Source of the DNA: Pseudoalteromonas holothuriae
GTDB lineage: Bacteria > Pseudomonadota > Gammaproteobacteria > Enterobacterales > Alteromonadaceae
DNA: 64,000 nucleotides
Direction: 5' to 3'
Assembly: GCF_945859825.1 (NCBI RefSeq)
Contig: NZ_CAMAPC010000008.1
Span: forward strand, 62,001-126,000
The notes beneath the pieces are model-generated. The model saw only the letters and a list, made by a program, of their open reading frames with translations. It ran no database searches and was not told the origin of the DNA. Of this stretch, positions 47,361 to 56,157 are shown in pieces. Numbering within the stretch: position 1 is the stretch's first letter; every line of letters starts with the position of its first letter. Position numbers and translations under genes: made by a program.

Positions 47361-48371
47361 GTGACAAAAAGGCAAAATAGACAAAGCTTATACACGGGCT
47401 TTTTACAGTCGTATTTTAAAAATGAAGACTTTCAATGTATCGCTATAACCAGTGATGCAAGCTTCCGTTGTTATCATCGAGTGTCGTGTAGAGAACAGAA
47501 TTATATTTTAATGGACTCAGACCCCAGTAAGTTGGATAACCAGCCTTTTATAGCGCTGAATGCTAACTTTTTAAACAATGGCATAAAAGTACCTAAGATT
47601 TTACATGCCGACACAGAGCAAGGTTTAATCCTGTTAGAAGATTTGGGTAAAGAACACTTGGCTGATAGAGTTCATTTATCCAGCCGGTATACCGATTACT
47701 GTGAAATTCTTGCTCTGCTGCCTAATATCGCAACAACCTTAGAATCTCCTTTCATGAAAGCCTATGATGCTGAATTTATTAGTTTGGAAATAGATATTTT
47801 TTGGCAGTGGTTAGTATGCGAATGGCTAGCTTTAAGCCGCGATGAATTACCTTCTAAGGCGTTCCAAGCAAGTAAGTCTTATTTAGTGAATGCGATTTTG
47901 GCTCAGCCTCAAGTTACCATGCATCGCGATTTTCATAGTCGTAATATTATGCATACTAACACGGGTTGGGCTTTGATAGATTATCAAGATGCAGTGCAAG
48001 GACCTGTTACTTACGATGCGGTATCTTTACTGAGAGATTGTTATTTAAAATTGCCAAAAGAGGAGTTTAATACGCTTCGTTTAAAAAGTTTTGAAATTTT
48101 AGGCGATGCTCAGCTTTTATCTGGTATGTCTTTTGAACAGTATTGTTATTATTTTGATATGACTGGAATGCAACGACATTTAAAAGCAGCAGGTATATTT
48201 TGTCGTTTATTGTTACGAGATGAAAAAGCTGGCTACTTAAAAGATATTATTCCAACCCTTAAATATATTGAAGATGTGGCAAAGTGTTACGAGTCATTTC
48301 AGTGGCTTGCAACTTGGTTGCGCCATGAGATAATACCAAAAGTAGAAGTTAAGCTGAGTTGCAACACATGA
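47361..48371 (+). CDS. amgK: Aminoglycoside-phosphotransferase-fold sugar kinase, AmgK type
   Basis: A kinase that phosphorylates the anomeric hydroxyl of N-acetylmuramate or N-acetylglucosamine in cell-wall recycling. The catalytic loop MHRDFHSRNIM and the metal motif IDYQDAVQGP are intact. The start is GTG 47361. The gene overlaps murU by four bases (ATGA), and the lptD-amgK-murU arrangement is the one known from Pseudomonas, where this pair bypasses de novo UDP-MurNAc synthesis. Substrate is inferred from that context. Confidence 0.88.
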   Translation: MTKRQNRQSLYTGFLQSYFKNEDFQCIAITSDASFRCYHRVSCREQNYILMDSDPSKLDNQPFIALNANFLNNGIKVPKILHADTEQGLILLEDLGKEHLADRVHLSSRYTDYCEILALLPNIATTLESPFMKAYDAEFISLEIDIFWQWLVCEWLALSRDELPSKAFQASKSYLVNAILAQPQVTMHRDFHSRNIMHTNTGWALIDYQDAVQGPVTYDAVSLLRDCYLKLPKEEFNTLRLKSFEILGDAQLLSGMSFEQYCYYFDMTGMQRHLKAAGIFCRLLLRDEKAGYLKDIIPTLKYIEDVAKCYESFQWLATWLRHEIIPKVEVKLSCNT

Positions 48372-49036
48372 TAAAAGCAATGATCCTTGCAGCAGGGCGC
48401 GGAAAGAGAATGATGCCCTTGACTGCTAACCTCCCAAAACCCATGTTAGAAGTTGCTGGACGGCCGTTAATTGAGTATCACATTCAACGTTTAAAGCGCG
48501 CGGGTATTGTTGATATTGTTATAAACCTTGCATGGCAAGGCGAAAAAATCACTCAGTATTTTTCGGATGGGTCACAATTTGGTGTAAATATTTGCTATAC
48601 CAACGAACCGGAAGGTGGACTTGAAACTGCTGGTGGGATCATTAATGCCATGAATTTGTTATGTGAGTTTGAGGATAAGTTTATTGTACTCAACGGCGAC
48701 ATATTTACCGATTATGATGTGAACGCTTTAACTCAGTTAGTGCTGAATCATGCAGAGGCACACATCGTTTTAGTTGAAAACCCTGTTCATAACCCCGAGG
48801 GAGACTTTTGTTTAGCCCATCAAGTAAATAACCAGCAGCACTATACATTTTCAGGTATTGGTTTGTATCAAAAAGCATTTTTTAGTTCTCATGATGTTGA
48901 ATTTATGCCGTTAGGGCCGATGCTAAGAGCCGGCTTGGACGAAGGTCGGGTATCAACAGAGCTGTACTTAGGGCAATGGAGTGATATTGGTACTCCAGAG
49001 CGTTTGCTGGAAATAAACCGAAAGCAGGAGCAATAA
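48368..49036 (+). CDS. murU: N-acetylmuramate 1-phosphate uridylyltransferase, MurU type
   Basis: A nucleotidyltransferase of 222 residues opening MIKAMILAAGRGKRM, followed by LPKPMLEVAGRPLI, the sugar-phosphate nucleotidyltransferase signature. The metal-binding aspartate is in VLNGDIFTDYD. It is expected to make UDP-MurNAc from the product of AmgK. ATG 48368 overlaps the amgK stop, so the pair is coupled. A TTG three codons upstream is in frame but unlikely. Confidence 0.88.
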   Translation: MIKAMILAAGRGKRMMPLTANLPKPMLEVAGRPLIEYHIQRLKRAGIVDIVINLAWQGEKITQYFSDGSQFGVNICYTNEPEGGLETAGGIINAMNLLCEFEDKFIVLNGDIFTDYDVNALTQLVLNHAEAHIVLVENPVHNPEGDFCLAHQVNNQQHYTFSGIGLYQKAFFSSHDVEFMPLGPMLRAGLDEGRVSTELYLGQWSDIGTPERLLEINRKQEQ

Positions 49037-49038
49037 TT

Positions 49039-49884
49039 ATGTGGGGAAAGCTGTTAGGTACTTGTTTTGGTTTTATGTTTGGCCGTTGGATTGGTGCGAT
49101 ATTAGGCTTTTGGCTGGGACATATGTTCGACAGAAGCTTAAAGCAAAACTTTGATAAAGTAGGTGGTTTTCAAGGCTTTTTTAGTGGTGATGATTTACAT
49201 CAACGCCAAGCTTTGTTTTTTTCTAGCTGTTTTGCTGTAATGGGACATATTGCTAAGTCTAATGGGCGAGTGAGCGAAGTACATATTCAAGCTGCAACAG
49301 TATTTATGGATGAAATGGGCTTACATGGGGAAAATAGACAAGAGGCACAAAGTGCATTTAGGGCGGGTAAAGAGTCTGAGTTTAAACTCAAAGAGGCGAT
49401 TCAAGACTTTAAAGAAGTGTTTGCTCGGCGTTATGATTTATTGCAGCTATTTTTAGAAATCCAAATCCAAATGGCTTTTTCTGATGGTCATTTGGCAGCA
49501 CAAGAAAAACAGCTACTACAGAAAGTGAGTCAATATTTAGGTATTTCAACGGCACATTTTCGTTTTATGTTGAAACGCTATCAAGCAGAGTTTAGCTTTC
49601 GTCAACAACAGCAGCGTTTTCAACAAAGCCAGCAGCAATATTCTCAACAAAACAGGACTGTACAGCCTGATTCAACACTTTCAAAGACACAAGCGCTTGC
49701 CATGTTAGGCCTTTCTAATGATGCAAATGACAAAGATATAAAGCGTGCGTACCGTAAATTAATGGCACAACATCACCCTGATAAACTGGTCTCTCAGGGC
49801 TTGCCTGAGCATATGATGGAAGTGGCGAAACGGAAAAGTCAGGATATTCAGTCCGCATATGAGTTTTTAAAAAAGGCGGGTTAA
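49039..49884 (+). CDS. djlA: Co-chaperone DjlA
   Basis: A membrane-bound J-protein that activates DnaK. It has an N-terminal glycine-rich membrane segment (about 1-33), a TerB-like helical domain (about 55-180), a Gln-rich linker (QQQQRFQQSQQQ, about 190-215) and a C-terminal J domain with HPD at 246-248. The layout and the 281-residue length fit DjlA. It starts two bases after murU and ends two bases before the convergent DUF3530 gene. Confidence 0.95.
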   Translation: MWGKLLGTCFGFMFGRWIGAILGFWLGHMFDRSLKQNFDKVGGFQGFFSGDDLHQRQALFFSSCFAVMGHIAKSNGRVSEVHIQAATVFMDEMGLHGENRQEAQSAFRAGKESEFKLKEAIQDFKEVFARRYDLLQLFLEIQIQMAFSDGHLAAQEKQLLQKVSQYLGISTAHFRFMLKRYQAEFSFRQQQQRFQQSQQQYSQQNRTVQPDSTLSKTQALAMLGLSNDANDKDIKRAYRKLMAQHHPDKLVSQGLPEHMMEVAKRKSQDIQSAYEFLKKAG

Positions 49885-49885
49885 T

Positions 49886-50743
49886 TTATAATTGCCTTAG
49901 GAAACCATCCAGCTCTTTGCGCAAACGCTGATGTTGCCTTGGCTCGGTACTAATGCCAAAGAGCTCGCGTTGTCGGTAATCGTACTTGTTATTTCGTTTA
50001 ACCCATCTAATGCGTTGCTTTGCGTTGTCTAAAATCGACTGAGTATCTTGTGAGTAAATAATATCGAGTAACGGCGGGCTAACCAACGAAAGTACAGCGG
50101 GTAAATGCTTGTTTCTTTTTGTGTTAGGTAGCTGGGCGCTGACTGTAACAAACGCATCGATCCTGATATTGGGCAATGATGCAAGGTACTCGGAAAATAC
50201 CCCTGCACTGACTCCATGGGCAATGACCACCAGTTGTTCTTGGTTGGTCATTTGCAATTGATTATATAGAACATCAAAGCTTGCCAGTAATTGCTCTTTA
50301 TAATCATTTAACATCGGCTCTGACCACGGCCCTGTGTAATCTGCTTCAGCAGCTTCTTCATTTTGTGTCGTTATTGGGTCGACTTGCAATAAATCTGCTT
50401 GCCAATTTAAGTGCGGAGTTTGAACAGCATAAGTATCAAAACCATCATCAGTGAGTGCTTGCGAGAGGTAACTTAAACCATGCACAGATAAAGGGCCTTG
50501 GCCCGCACCCGGTAGTATTATCGCTACTCCTCGTTTGCTTGCACTCATATAGGGAGAAAATAGAGTTAGTATTTTGCCTTCATCGGTCTCAAGCTCAATT
50601 AATTTATCAGGAAAATACTTAACTAAATCGCGTTGCTCGATGGTAACGCTAGGCTCAGGCATGACAAATTGTGCAGAGGCTGCATCGCTGGTTCCACTAA
50701 TAGTTAATACTAAAACGCATAAAACGCATGTTACAAATGACAT
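49886..50743 (-). CDS. DUF3530 protein, exported alpha/beta-hydrolase-like
   Basis: A 285-residue protein with a signal peptide (about 1-21) and an alpha/beta-hydrolase-like fold. Visible are AIILPGAGQGP, a DGFDTYAVQTPH strand-helix segment, and GVSAG, a GxSxG-type nucleophile elbow in IAHGVSAGVF. This fits DUF3530, a family of unknown function. If active, it would be a periplasmic esterase-like enzyme, but the acid and base of a triad cannot be named with certainty. Confidence 0.85.
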   Translation of the reverse strand: MSFVTCVLCVLVLTISGTSDAASAQFVMPEPSVTIEQRDLVKYFPDKLIELETDEGKILTLFSPYMSASKRGVAIILPGAGQGPLSVHGLSYLSQALTDDGFDTYAVQTPHLNWQADLLQVDPITTQNEEAAEADYTGPWSEPMLNDYKEQLLASFDVLYNQLQMTNQEQLVVIAHGVSAGVFSEYLASLPNIRIDAFVTVSAQLPNTKRNKHLPAVLSLVSPPLLDIIYSQDTQSILDNAKQRIRWVKRNNKYDYRQRELFGISTEPRQHQRLRKELDGFLRQL

Positions 50744-50898
50744 AGCGATACTATATAGATAAACAATAATCTTTTATCGGCAGCAAGCAGGTTTTTTTAA
50801 GTAAAAAAACAACGACAACATAAATGTTAAAGGTGTAGTGCTGTTTGATGTGATTATTTACGTTAAACTAGCGGCAAATTTAGACATGGAGTAAAAAA

Positions 50899-51834
50899 GT
50901 GACACGCCATTGTGATTCAAAACGGGACTATGTTTGGTTCTTCTTAAAAGGAGCAGGGATGGGCGCCGCAGATGTTGTACCAGGTGTTTCTGGTGGAACT
51001 ATCGCGTTTATAACAGGGATTTATACACGTTTCTTACATGCACTTAAAAGTTTTGATTTAGAGGCCTTAGGGATACTACAAAAAAGTGGCTTAAAAGCGT
51101 TTTGGACTCATGTTGATGGTGCTTTCTTATTAACGGTATTTGCGGGTTTGATTACAAGTGCAGTCTCGCTTGCCAAATTGATCACCTATTTACTTGCTAA
51201 TCATCAGCTCTTAGTATGGTCTTTTTTCTTTGGCCTGATTGTCGCGTCATTTGTGCATGTTGCAAAACAAGTCACTCATTGGCGGTGGCCAACAGTGTTT
51301 AGTTGTATAGTTGGGGCTGTTGCTGCTTTTGCGATCACAACAATCGCGCCGACTGAAGCTCAGCCTCATTGGTGGATGTTTTTTATCTCAGGCATGATTG
51401 CTATATGTGCGATGATTTTGCCAGGCATCTCAGGAAGTTTTATTTTACTTTTGCTTGGCATGTATGGCCATGTACTTAGCGCGGTAACAGAAAAAGAACT
51501 GCTGCTTGTTGGCCTATTTGTTATGGGCTGTGCGGTTGGGTTGATGATCTTCTCTCGGTTCTTATCTTGGTTGTTAGACAAGTACCAGCAGGTAACATTT
51601 TCATTACTAGCTGGTTTTTTACTCGGTTCTTTGAACCTACTTTGGCCTTGGAAAACAGTATTGTCGACTTATACCAATTCACATGGCTTAGAAAAGCCAT
51701 TGTTACAGCAAAATGTGAGTCCGATAGAGTTTGCGTCTGTAACGGGCCTAGCACCACAAACAGGTACTTGTATTGCATTAGCAATTGCTGGTTTATTGCT
51801 AATTTTAGCTTTGGAAAAGCTCACGGCCAAATAA
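50899..51834 (+). CDS. DUF368 (PopT-type) undecaprenyl-phosphate translocase
   Basis: A 311-residue membrane protein of the DUF368 family: KGAGMGAADVVPGVSGGTIAF near the N-terminus and a related ILPGISGSFILLLLGMYG in the second half, with about nine helices. DUF368 proteins (PopT) are reported to flip undecaprenyl phosphate back to the cytoplasmic side for reuse in wall and LPS O-antigen synthesis. The start is GTG 50899 with GGAG at 50888-50891. The gene is followed by a long-stem terminator. Confidence 0.88.
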   Translation: MTRHCDSKRDYVWFFLKGAGMGAADVVPGVSGGTIAFITGIYTRFLHALKSFDLEALGILQKSGLKAFWTHVDGAFLLTVFAGLITSAVSLAKLITYLLANHQLLVWSFFFGLIVASFVHVAKQVTHWRWPTVFSCIVGAVAAFAITTIAPTEAQPHWWMFFISGMIAICAMILPGISGSFILLLLGMYGHVLSAVTEKELLLVGLFVMGCAVGLMIFSRFLSWLLDKYQQVTFSLLAGFLLGSLNLLWPWKTVLSTYTNSHGLEKPLLQQNVSPIEFASVTGLAPQTGTCIALAIAGLLLILALEKLTAK

Positions 51835-51848
51835 CCTGTATGAATTAA

Positions 51849-51906
51849 ACACCATTGAAACCAAAGAGGGATGATTGTCTTGGTTTTGATGGTGTATGCA
51901 TTTTTT
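51849..51906 (+). terminator. Long-stem terminator after the DUF368 gene
   Basis: ACACCATTGAAACCAA (51849-51864) pairs with TTGGTTTTGATGGTGT (51880-51895) over 16 bases, two of them wobble pairs, and a T6 tract follows at 51901-51906. Confidence 0.8.
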
Positions 51907-52084
51907 AAGTTCTTTTTATCTTATTTTTACAATATTCATTCCTATTTTCCTTGTTAGTCTAATACCAAAGCATAATTTATTTTTTTGTCTTTTCGCGAGA
52001 GCATATTAAGCAGATGATGCTTTCTTGCTATTAAGCATCAAAACTGGTGTGGTTTTGTGGTGCAGGTTTTTCTGTATCTGAGTA

Positions 52085-52247
52085 ATACCAATTTTATTAA
52101 AACATTGATCATTCTAGGAGTTAAATGACTCATTAACTGTGTTAAAAATTCCAGTATATAGCATAACTACATACCGGAATTTTTGTCTGGTTACTAAGTC
52201 ATTTATCTATTGCAATATCTGGTCATTTATTTAATGCAATTGGTATA
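52085..52247. repeat. MITE-like family 2, complete copy
   Basis: Both ends read ATACCAATT (52085-52093, inverted at 52239-52247). The repeats extend to about 17 bases with two mismatches (ATTAAA follows in both). The 163-base element has no open reading frame of note. Parts of it recur at 21850-21910 and 38404-38480. It fills most of the 452-base gap between the DUF368 gene and nhaD, and ends 39 bases before the nhaD start. Confidence 0.7.
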
Positions 52248-52286
52248 AATCCTTTGAATCAATAAAGTAACTATTAAAGGAAAGTC

Positions 52287-53711
52287 ATGGGTGCGTTGTG
52301 TGGTAGGTTTGGGTGGTTTATATGCATGTCCGTTGGATTAATAACCCCAGCATGGGCAAGTGGTGAGCCGTTAGACTTAACCTCATCGAAACTTGGCATA
52401 GTATGCATTGCTATTTTTTTTGTTGCTTATGCGTTAGTTATGCTTGAGGAAAAGTTGCATCTTCGAAAGTCTAAACCGGTGCTGGTGGCGGCTGGTTTAA
52501 TTTGGATACTTATCAGTATTTACTATGTAAGTCATGATATTCCTCATGTAACTGAACATGCTTTTAGGCATAACTTACTTGAGTTTGCTGAACTAATGCT
52601 CTTTTTGCTAGTCGCGATGACCTATATTAATGCACTTGAAGAGCGCAAAGTATTTGATAGATTGCGGGCATGGTTGTTACAAAAAGGCTTTAGCTATTTA
52701 AGCCTATTTTGGATCAGCGGGTTCTTGGCCTTTTTTATTTCTCCAATTGCCGACAACTTAACGACGGCATTGTTAATGTGCGCGGTAATTATGAAGGTTG
52801 CCGAAGGCGATAAACGTTTTATTAATTTATGTTGCGTTAATATAGTGATTGCAGCCAATGCAGGTGGTGCATTTAGCCCTTTTGGTGATATTACGACTTT
52901 AATGGTTTGGCAGGCTGGACTGGTAAAGTTTAATGAGTTTCTTGCTTTGTTTGTTCCTTCACTTGTCAATTATATGGTGCCAGCGGCAGTAATGAGTTTA
53001 TTTGTAGAGAAGAAAACCCCTTCCACTGTGTATACACCGGTTACGATGCTAAGAGGAGCAAGGCGTATTCTGACATTGTTTCTACTTACTGTTTTAACTG
53101 CAGTCTTGTGCCATAGCTTGTTACATATGCCTCCTGTTTTGGGGATGATGATGGGGCTTGGCTACCTTCAATTTTTCGGTTATTACTTAAGAGTTACTTT
53201 GAAAAGAAGGCAAACCAAAGCTCAGAGGCAAGGCGATCGTCAGCGAATCGACCTGCTAGGTAGTGTGGTACCATTTGATATTTTTCATAAAGTAGCTAGA
53301 GCAGAGTGGGATACATTATTGTTCTTTTACGGCATTGTAATGTGTGTTGGGGGGTTAGGATTTTTAGGCTATTTAGGGTTGATGTCTGATGTGTTATATG
53401 GTCAGTGGAGTGCAACGACGGCGAACATATTTTTAGGCATTCTATCATCGGTCATTGATAATATTCCTGTTATGTTTGCTGTACTTTCAATGCAACCTGA
53501 GATGTCGCATGGGCAATGGTTATTGATTACTTTAACGGCTGGGGTTGGGGGGAGTTTGTTATCTATAGGCTCTGCTGCTGGTGTGGCGTTAATGGGACAG
53601 GCGAGGGGATATTATACTTTTTTTGGTCACTTAAAATGGGCTCCAGTTATTGCGTTAGGCTATTTCGCCAGTGTCCTAACGCATTTGTGGTTAAATTCAG
53701 CGTTATTTTAA
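52287..53711 (+). CDS. nhaD: Na+/H+ antiporter NhaD
   Basis: A 474-residue antiporter that exports sodium in exchange for protons, important in salt and alkaline conditions. About twelve helices are predicted, with an N-terminal hydrophobic segment that may be a signal sequence (about 8-25). Marks are ISPIADNLTTALLMCAVIM and NAGGAFSPFGDITTLMVWQ, which fit NhaD. AAAGGA before the ATG is a good ribosome binding site. The 3' end overlaps the convergent pfkA gene by nine bases. Confidence 0.92.
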   Translation: MGALCGRFGWFICMSVGLITPAWASGEPLDLTSSKLGIVCIAIFFVAYALVMLEEKLHLRKSKPVLVAAGLIWILISIYYVSHDIPHVTEHAFRHNLLEFAELMLFLLVAMTYINALEERKVFDRLRAWLLQKGFSYLSLFWISGFLAFFISPIADNLTTALLMCAVIMKVAEGDKRFINLCCVNIVIAANAGGAFSPFGDITTLMVWQAGLVKFNEFLALFVPSLVNYMVPAAVMSLFVEKKTPSTVYTPVTMLRGARRILTLFLLTVLTAVLCHSLLHMPPVLGMMMGLGYLQFFGYYLRVTLKRRQTKAQRQGDRQRIDLLGSVVPFDIFHKVARAEWDTLLFFYGIVMCVGGLGFLGYLGLMSDVLYGQWSATTANIFLGILSSVIDNIPVMFAVLSMQPEMSHGQWLLITLTAGVGGSLLSIGSAAGVALMGQARGYYTFFGHLKWAPVIALGYFASVLTHLWLNSALF

Positions 53712-54698
53712 GTAGTACGTTAACTGTTCTTGATGGGCATTCACCCAGCCAGTGTTTAGCTGTTTTGGTGTGTTTATCACATCATTAAGTGTTGTTTCTA
53801 CTACTGTGCCTGAACATTTACCAATCATGATATTGTCTTTGCTATTGAGTATTGCGTCAACTGAAGCAAGGCCTAGTTCAGTTGCAAGGTTTCTATCTTC
53901 TGGGGTCGGGCTTCCACCGCGTTGAATATGGCCAAGAATACACATTGCGCTATTTAACTGACCTTGCTTATTTAAACTTTCTTTTAGTGCCTGAGCGCCA
54001 CCAGGCCATAAGTTTTCGGCAAGTATAATTAAAAAACTACCATGGGTGCTTGCTTGTTTCTCGATTGCTTTGAGTATTTCATTAACTTTTATATTGGCTT
54101 GGTCTTTAGAAAAATTTTCAAAAGAAATAATGGCTTCTGCGCCCGTAGCAATACCTACGTTAAAGGCTATATGACCACTGTGTCTGCCCATGACTTCAAC
54201 AATAAACACACGTTCAAACGCATTGGCAGTATCACGAATTTTATCAATGGCATGGGTCGCAGTGGTAACTGCGGTTGAAAAACCGATGGTGTTATCTGTG
54301 CCGTTTAGATCATTATCTATGGTGCCAGGTAACCCTATCACTTGTCGTTTCCAGTGTTGCTTTATTGCTTGTAATCCTTTGAGCGACCCGTCACCACCAA
54401 TAACGATTAGGGCATCAATATCATGTTTTCGCAAAGTGTTACAGGCTTGCATAACCCCTTCATTTGATAACATGGAATGGCAACGAGCACTTTTTAAAAT
54501 AGTGCCACCGTGCTGCAGTGCAGAATTAATATTTAAGTTCTGCATATCAACGTGTTGGTCGTCAATTAATCCATTATAACCGTGATAAAAGCCCACACAT
54601 TGCAGTTGATGATAACCACAGCTCAAAGTGATTGCTCTGAGTGCTGCATTCATGGCTGGTGAGTCACCACCACTGGTAAGTACTGCGATTTTTTTCAT
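53703..54698 (-). CDS. pfkA: ATP-dependent 6-phosphofructokinase
   Basis: Phosphorylates fructose 6-phosphate in glycolysis. Marks are LTSGGDSPAMNAALRA, IGGDGSLKGLQ and the catalytic GLPGTIDNDLNGTDNTIGF. GGDGS together with PGTIDND is the residue pair of ATP-using enzymes; pyrophosphate-using ones carry D and K at these places. VEVMGRHSGHIA and HIQRGGSPTPEDR are also present. The 331 residues are near the E. coli length. AGGA precedes the ATG. Repeat copy B starts 28 bases upstream of the start. Confidence 0.95.
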   Translation of the reverse strand: MKKIAVLTSGGDSPAMNAALRAITLSCGYHQLQCVGFYHGYNGLIDDQHVDMQNLNINSALQHGGTILKSARCHSMLSNEGVMQACNTLRKHDIDALIVIGGDGSLKGLQAIKQHWKRQVIGLPGTIDNDLNGTDNTIGFSTAVTTATHAIDKIRDTANAFERVFIVEVMGRHSGHIAFNVGIATGAEAIISFENFSKDQANIKVNEILKAIEKQASTHGSFLIILAENLWPGGAQALKESLNKQGQLNSAMCILGHIQRGGSPTPEDRNLATELGLASVDAILNSKDNIMIGKCSGTVVETTLNDVINTPKQLNTGWVNAHQEQLTYYLK

Positions 54699-54725
54699 AC
54701 ATAGTTCCTCGTTTGAACGTACTAT

Positions 54726-54877
54726 TTAACCTCAGTTCTGAATAAGCGGATTTGTTCAATAAAGCTATTACTGCACAAAGTGACTTGATATTGAACGAAA
54801 TATTATCATTGGATGAGAAAAAATGTGCGTTATTACGTATTTACTATTTCAAAGCCCTTCTCCAAACCTGATGTTAT
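54726..54877. repeat. MITE-like interspersed element, copy B
   Basis: The left end TTAACCTCAGTTCTGAATAA (54726-54745) matches, as an inverted repeat, the right end CTTCTCCAAACCTGATGTTA (54857-54876), and both match the right end of copy A at 17182-17363. The inner CTTGATATTGA block is shared too. It occupies the space just upstream of pfkA. The rest of the 314-base gap to the next gene is AT-rich, with a small CCCTCGC hairpin at 54974-54994 lacking a T run. Confidence 0.65.
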
Positions 54878-55012
54878 TAGGTGAGAAATAGAATTATGAA
54901 CAGCTTGTTTTATTTTAATACATTTTTATGATTATTAGCGAGGAGAGGTTAGAGAAAAGAATCAGATAAGTGGCCCTCGCTTTTATTGCGAGGGAAACCA
55001 AACTTTAGCAAA

Positions 55013-55408
55013 TTAATTATTACCTGCTATTTTAGCAAGCTCTTCTTTTTGTGCTGTCGGCAGATTGTCAACAACGATATCATATGATTTATCGATCATA
55101 TCTTTGATTTTATCTGCAGGCACAGACCCATCTAAAATAACTGTATTCCACAGCCGCTTGTTCATATGATAACCTGGCACAATAGCTGGAAACTCATCTC
55201 GAAGTAACAATGCCTCATCAGGGTCGCACTTTAAATTAAGCCACCAGACTAACTCACCGTTAGCATTTACTTGACCTTCTTTACCCTCAGAAAGGGTAGC
55301 AAACATCTTGTGTTGCACTTTGTACACATCGGTATCTTGTGCAAATGGCTGTGTAATAAACGTTGCAGGCTTGCTCTGCAAGTAGTCATGTACGCTTTTA
55401 TGATCCAT
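55013..55408 (-). CDS. MmcQ/YjbR family protein
   Basis: A 131-residue protein of the YjbR type, with a CyaY-like fold. Family marks are DVYKVQHKMFATL, WWLNLKCDPDEALLLRDEF and AIVPGYHMNKRLWNTVIL. A DNA-binding role has been proposed for the family but is not settled. ATG 55408 gives MDHKSVHDYL, a normal start; readings upstream to 55474 have no support. It stands alone, with no operon partner. Confidence 0.9.
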   Translation of the reverse strand: MDHKSVHDYLQSKPATFITQPFAQDTDVYKVQHKMFATLSEGKEGQVNANGELVWWLNLKCDPDEALLLRDEFPAIVPGYHMNKRLWNTVILDGSVPADKIKDMIDKSYDIVVDNLPTAQKEELAKIAGNN

Positions 55409-55960
55409 TGACCGTATCCTTGACGTAACTAAATAAGTTAAAACAACATGGCCTAATTTTAGCAGCAATTGCAAAAATACTGTAATGGCCGAGTTTTAAA
55501 ACGGCCAGAAAGTCTAATTTAATTAACGCGTTCACTAAGATTTTTGTAAAAAATAGTTAATTCAACTTAGTTAACTTCAATTAGCTGGTGTAGAAACACT
55601 TCTTTGATGTGTTTAGTACCAACAGACTTTCATTAAATATGAGCAATGCATAATTTGTTACGAAAGTGCCTAACGCGAGCCTTAAAAATATTTAAGTAGC
55701 GCAACAAACATGCCACTGTAAAAAGCCATACCTCATAGTTTCAATTTACAAGACAGTTTAGTTGATTATTAAATAAATTATTTAATAATCAACTGTATAT
55801 ATAATAAATATGAGTTTTTTCGTTTATTACATACTGAATTGTGCTGCTATTAAATTAAATAATGCAATATTTTGCAACAATTAATGTTTAATTGTACAAA
55901 AACCATCCTGTTTGGTATGCTGCGCAACCTTTAAAAAGTTGCGTTAGGCTTGTTGAGTTT
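55409..55960. other. AT-rich gene-free region with palindrome
   Basis: 552 bases without a convincing gene between yjbR and the next small gene. It is very AT-rich from 55740 on and carries the perfect palindrome at 55761-55793. The yjbR promoter must lie in its left part. I saw no tRNA, no mobile-element end and no known RNA family. Confidence 0.5.
55761..55793. promoter_or_regulatory. Perfect AT palindrome with 16-bp arms
   Basis: Sixteen bases (GTTGATTATTAAATAA), one central base, and the exact reverse complement (55778-55793). The spacing is zero, so it can act as a two-fold operator or form a cruciform. It lies about 170 bases before the small membrane-protein gene. No T run follows. 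Confidence 0.6.
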
Positions 55961-56155
55961 ATGATATGGTTTTTGTTGTCTTTGTTAGGTGCTGTGGTTT
56001 TATATATTGAGGCGGTGCGTAAGGGTATGCCTATTAAACGATGGGTGTTTGCAGGTTTGATGTGTGGTCCTTGTGCTTGGTATCTACTCAGTGTTCATTA
56101 TCGTAGGTTATGGCTTCGCAACCAAATTTCAGAGTATTGTATGTGGCGAGCTTAA
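55961..56155 (+). CDS. Small hypothetical membrane protein
   Basis: A 64-residue protein with two hydrophobic segments (IWFLLSLLGAVVLYIEAV and VFAGLMCGPCAWYLLSV) and basic loops (RKGMPIKRW, YRRLWLR). I do not recognise a family. The start used is ATG 55961 with GAG just upstream; a TTG at 55892 is in frame and would add 23 residues, but they do not look coding. The gene ends two bases before the convergent GGDEF-EAL gene. It may be real because the topology is coherent, but evidence is thin. Confidence 0.5.
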   Translation: MIWFLLSLLGAVVLYIEAVRKGMPIKRWVFAGLMCGPCAWYLLSVHYRRLWLRNQISEYCMWRA

Positions 56156-56157
56156 TT

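Noticed and set aside
54974-54994. CCCTCGC hairpin after yjbR as a terminator
   Set aside because: The stem is seven base pairs but no T tract follows on either strand, so I did not call a terminator.
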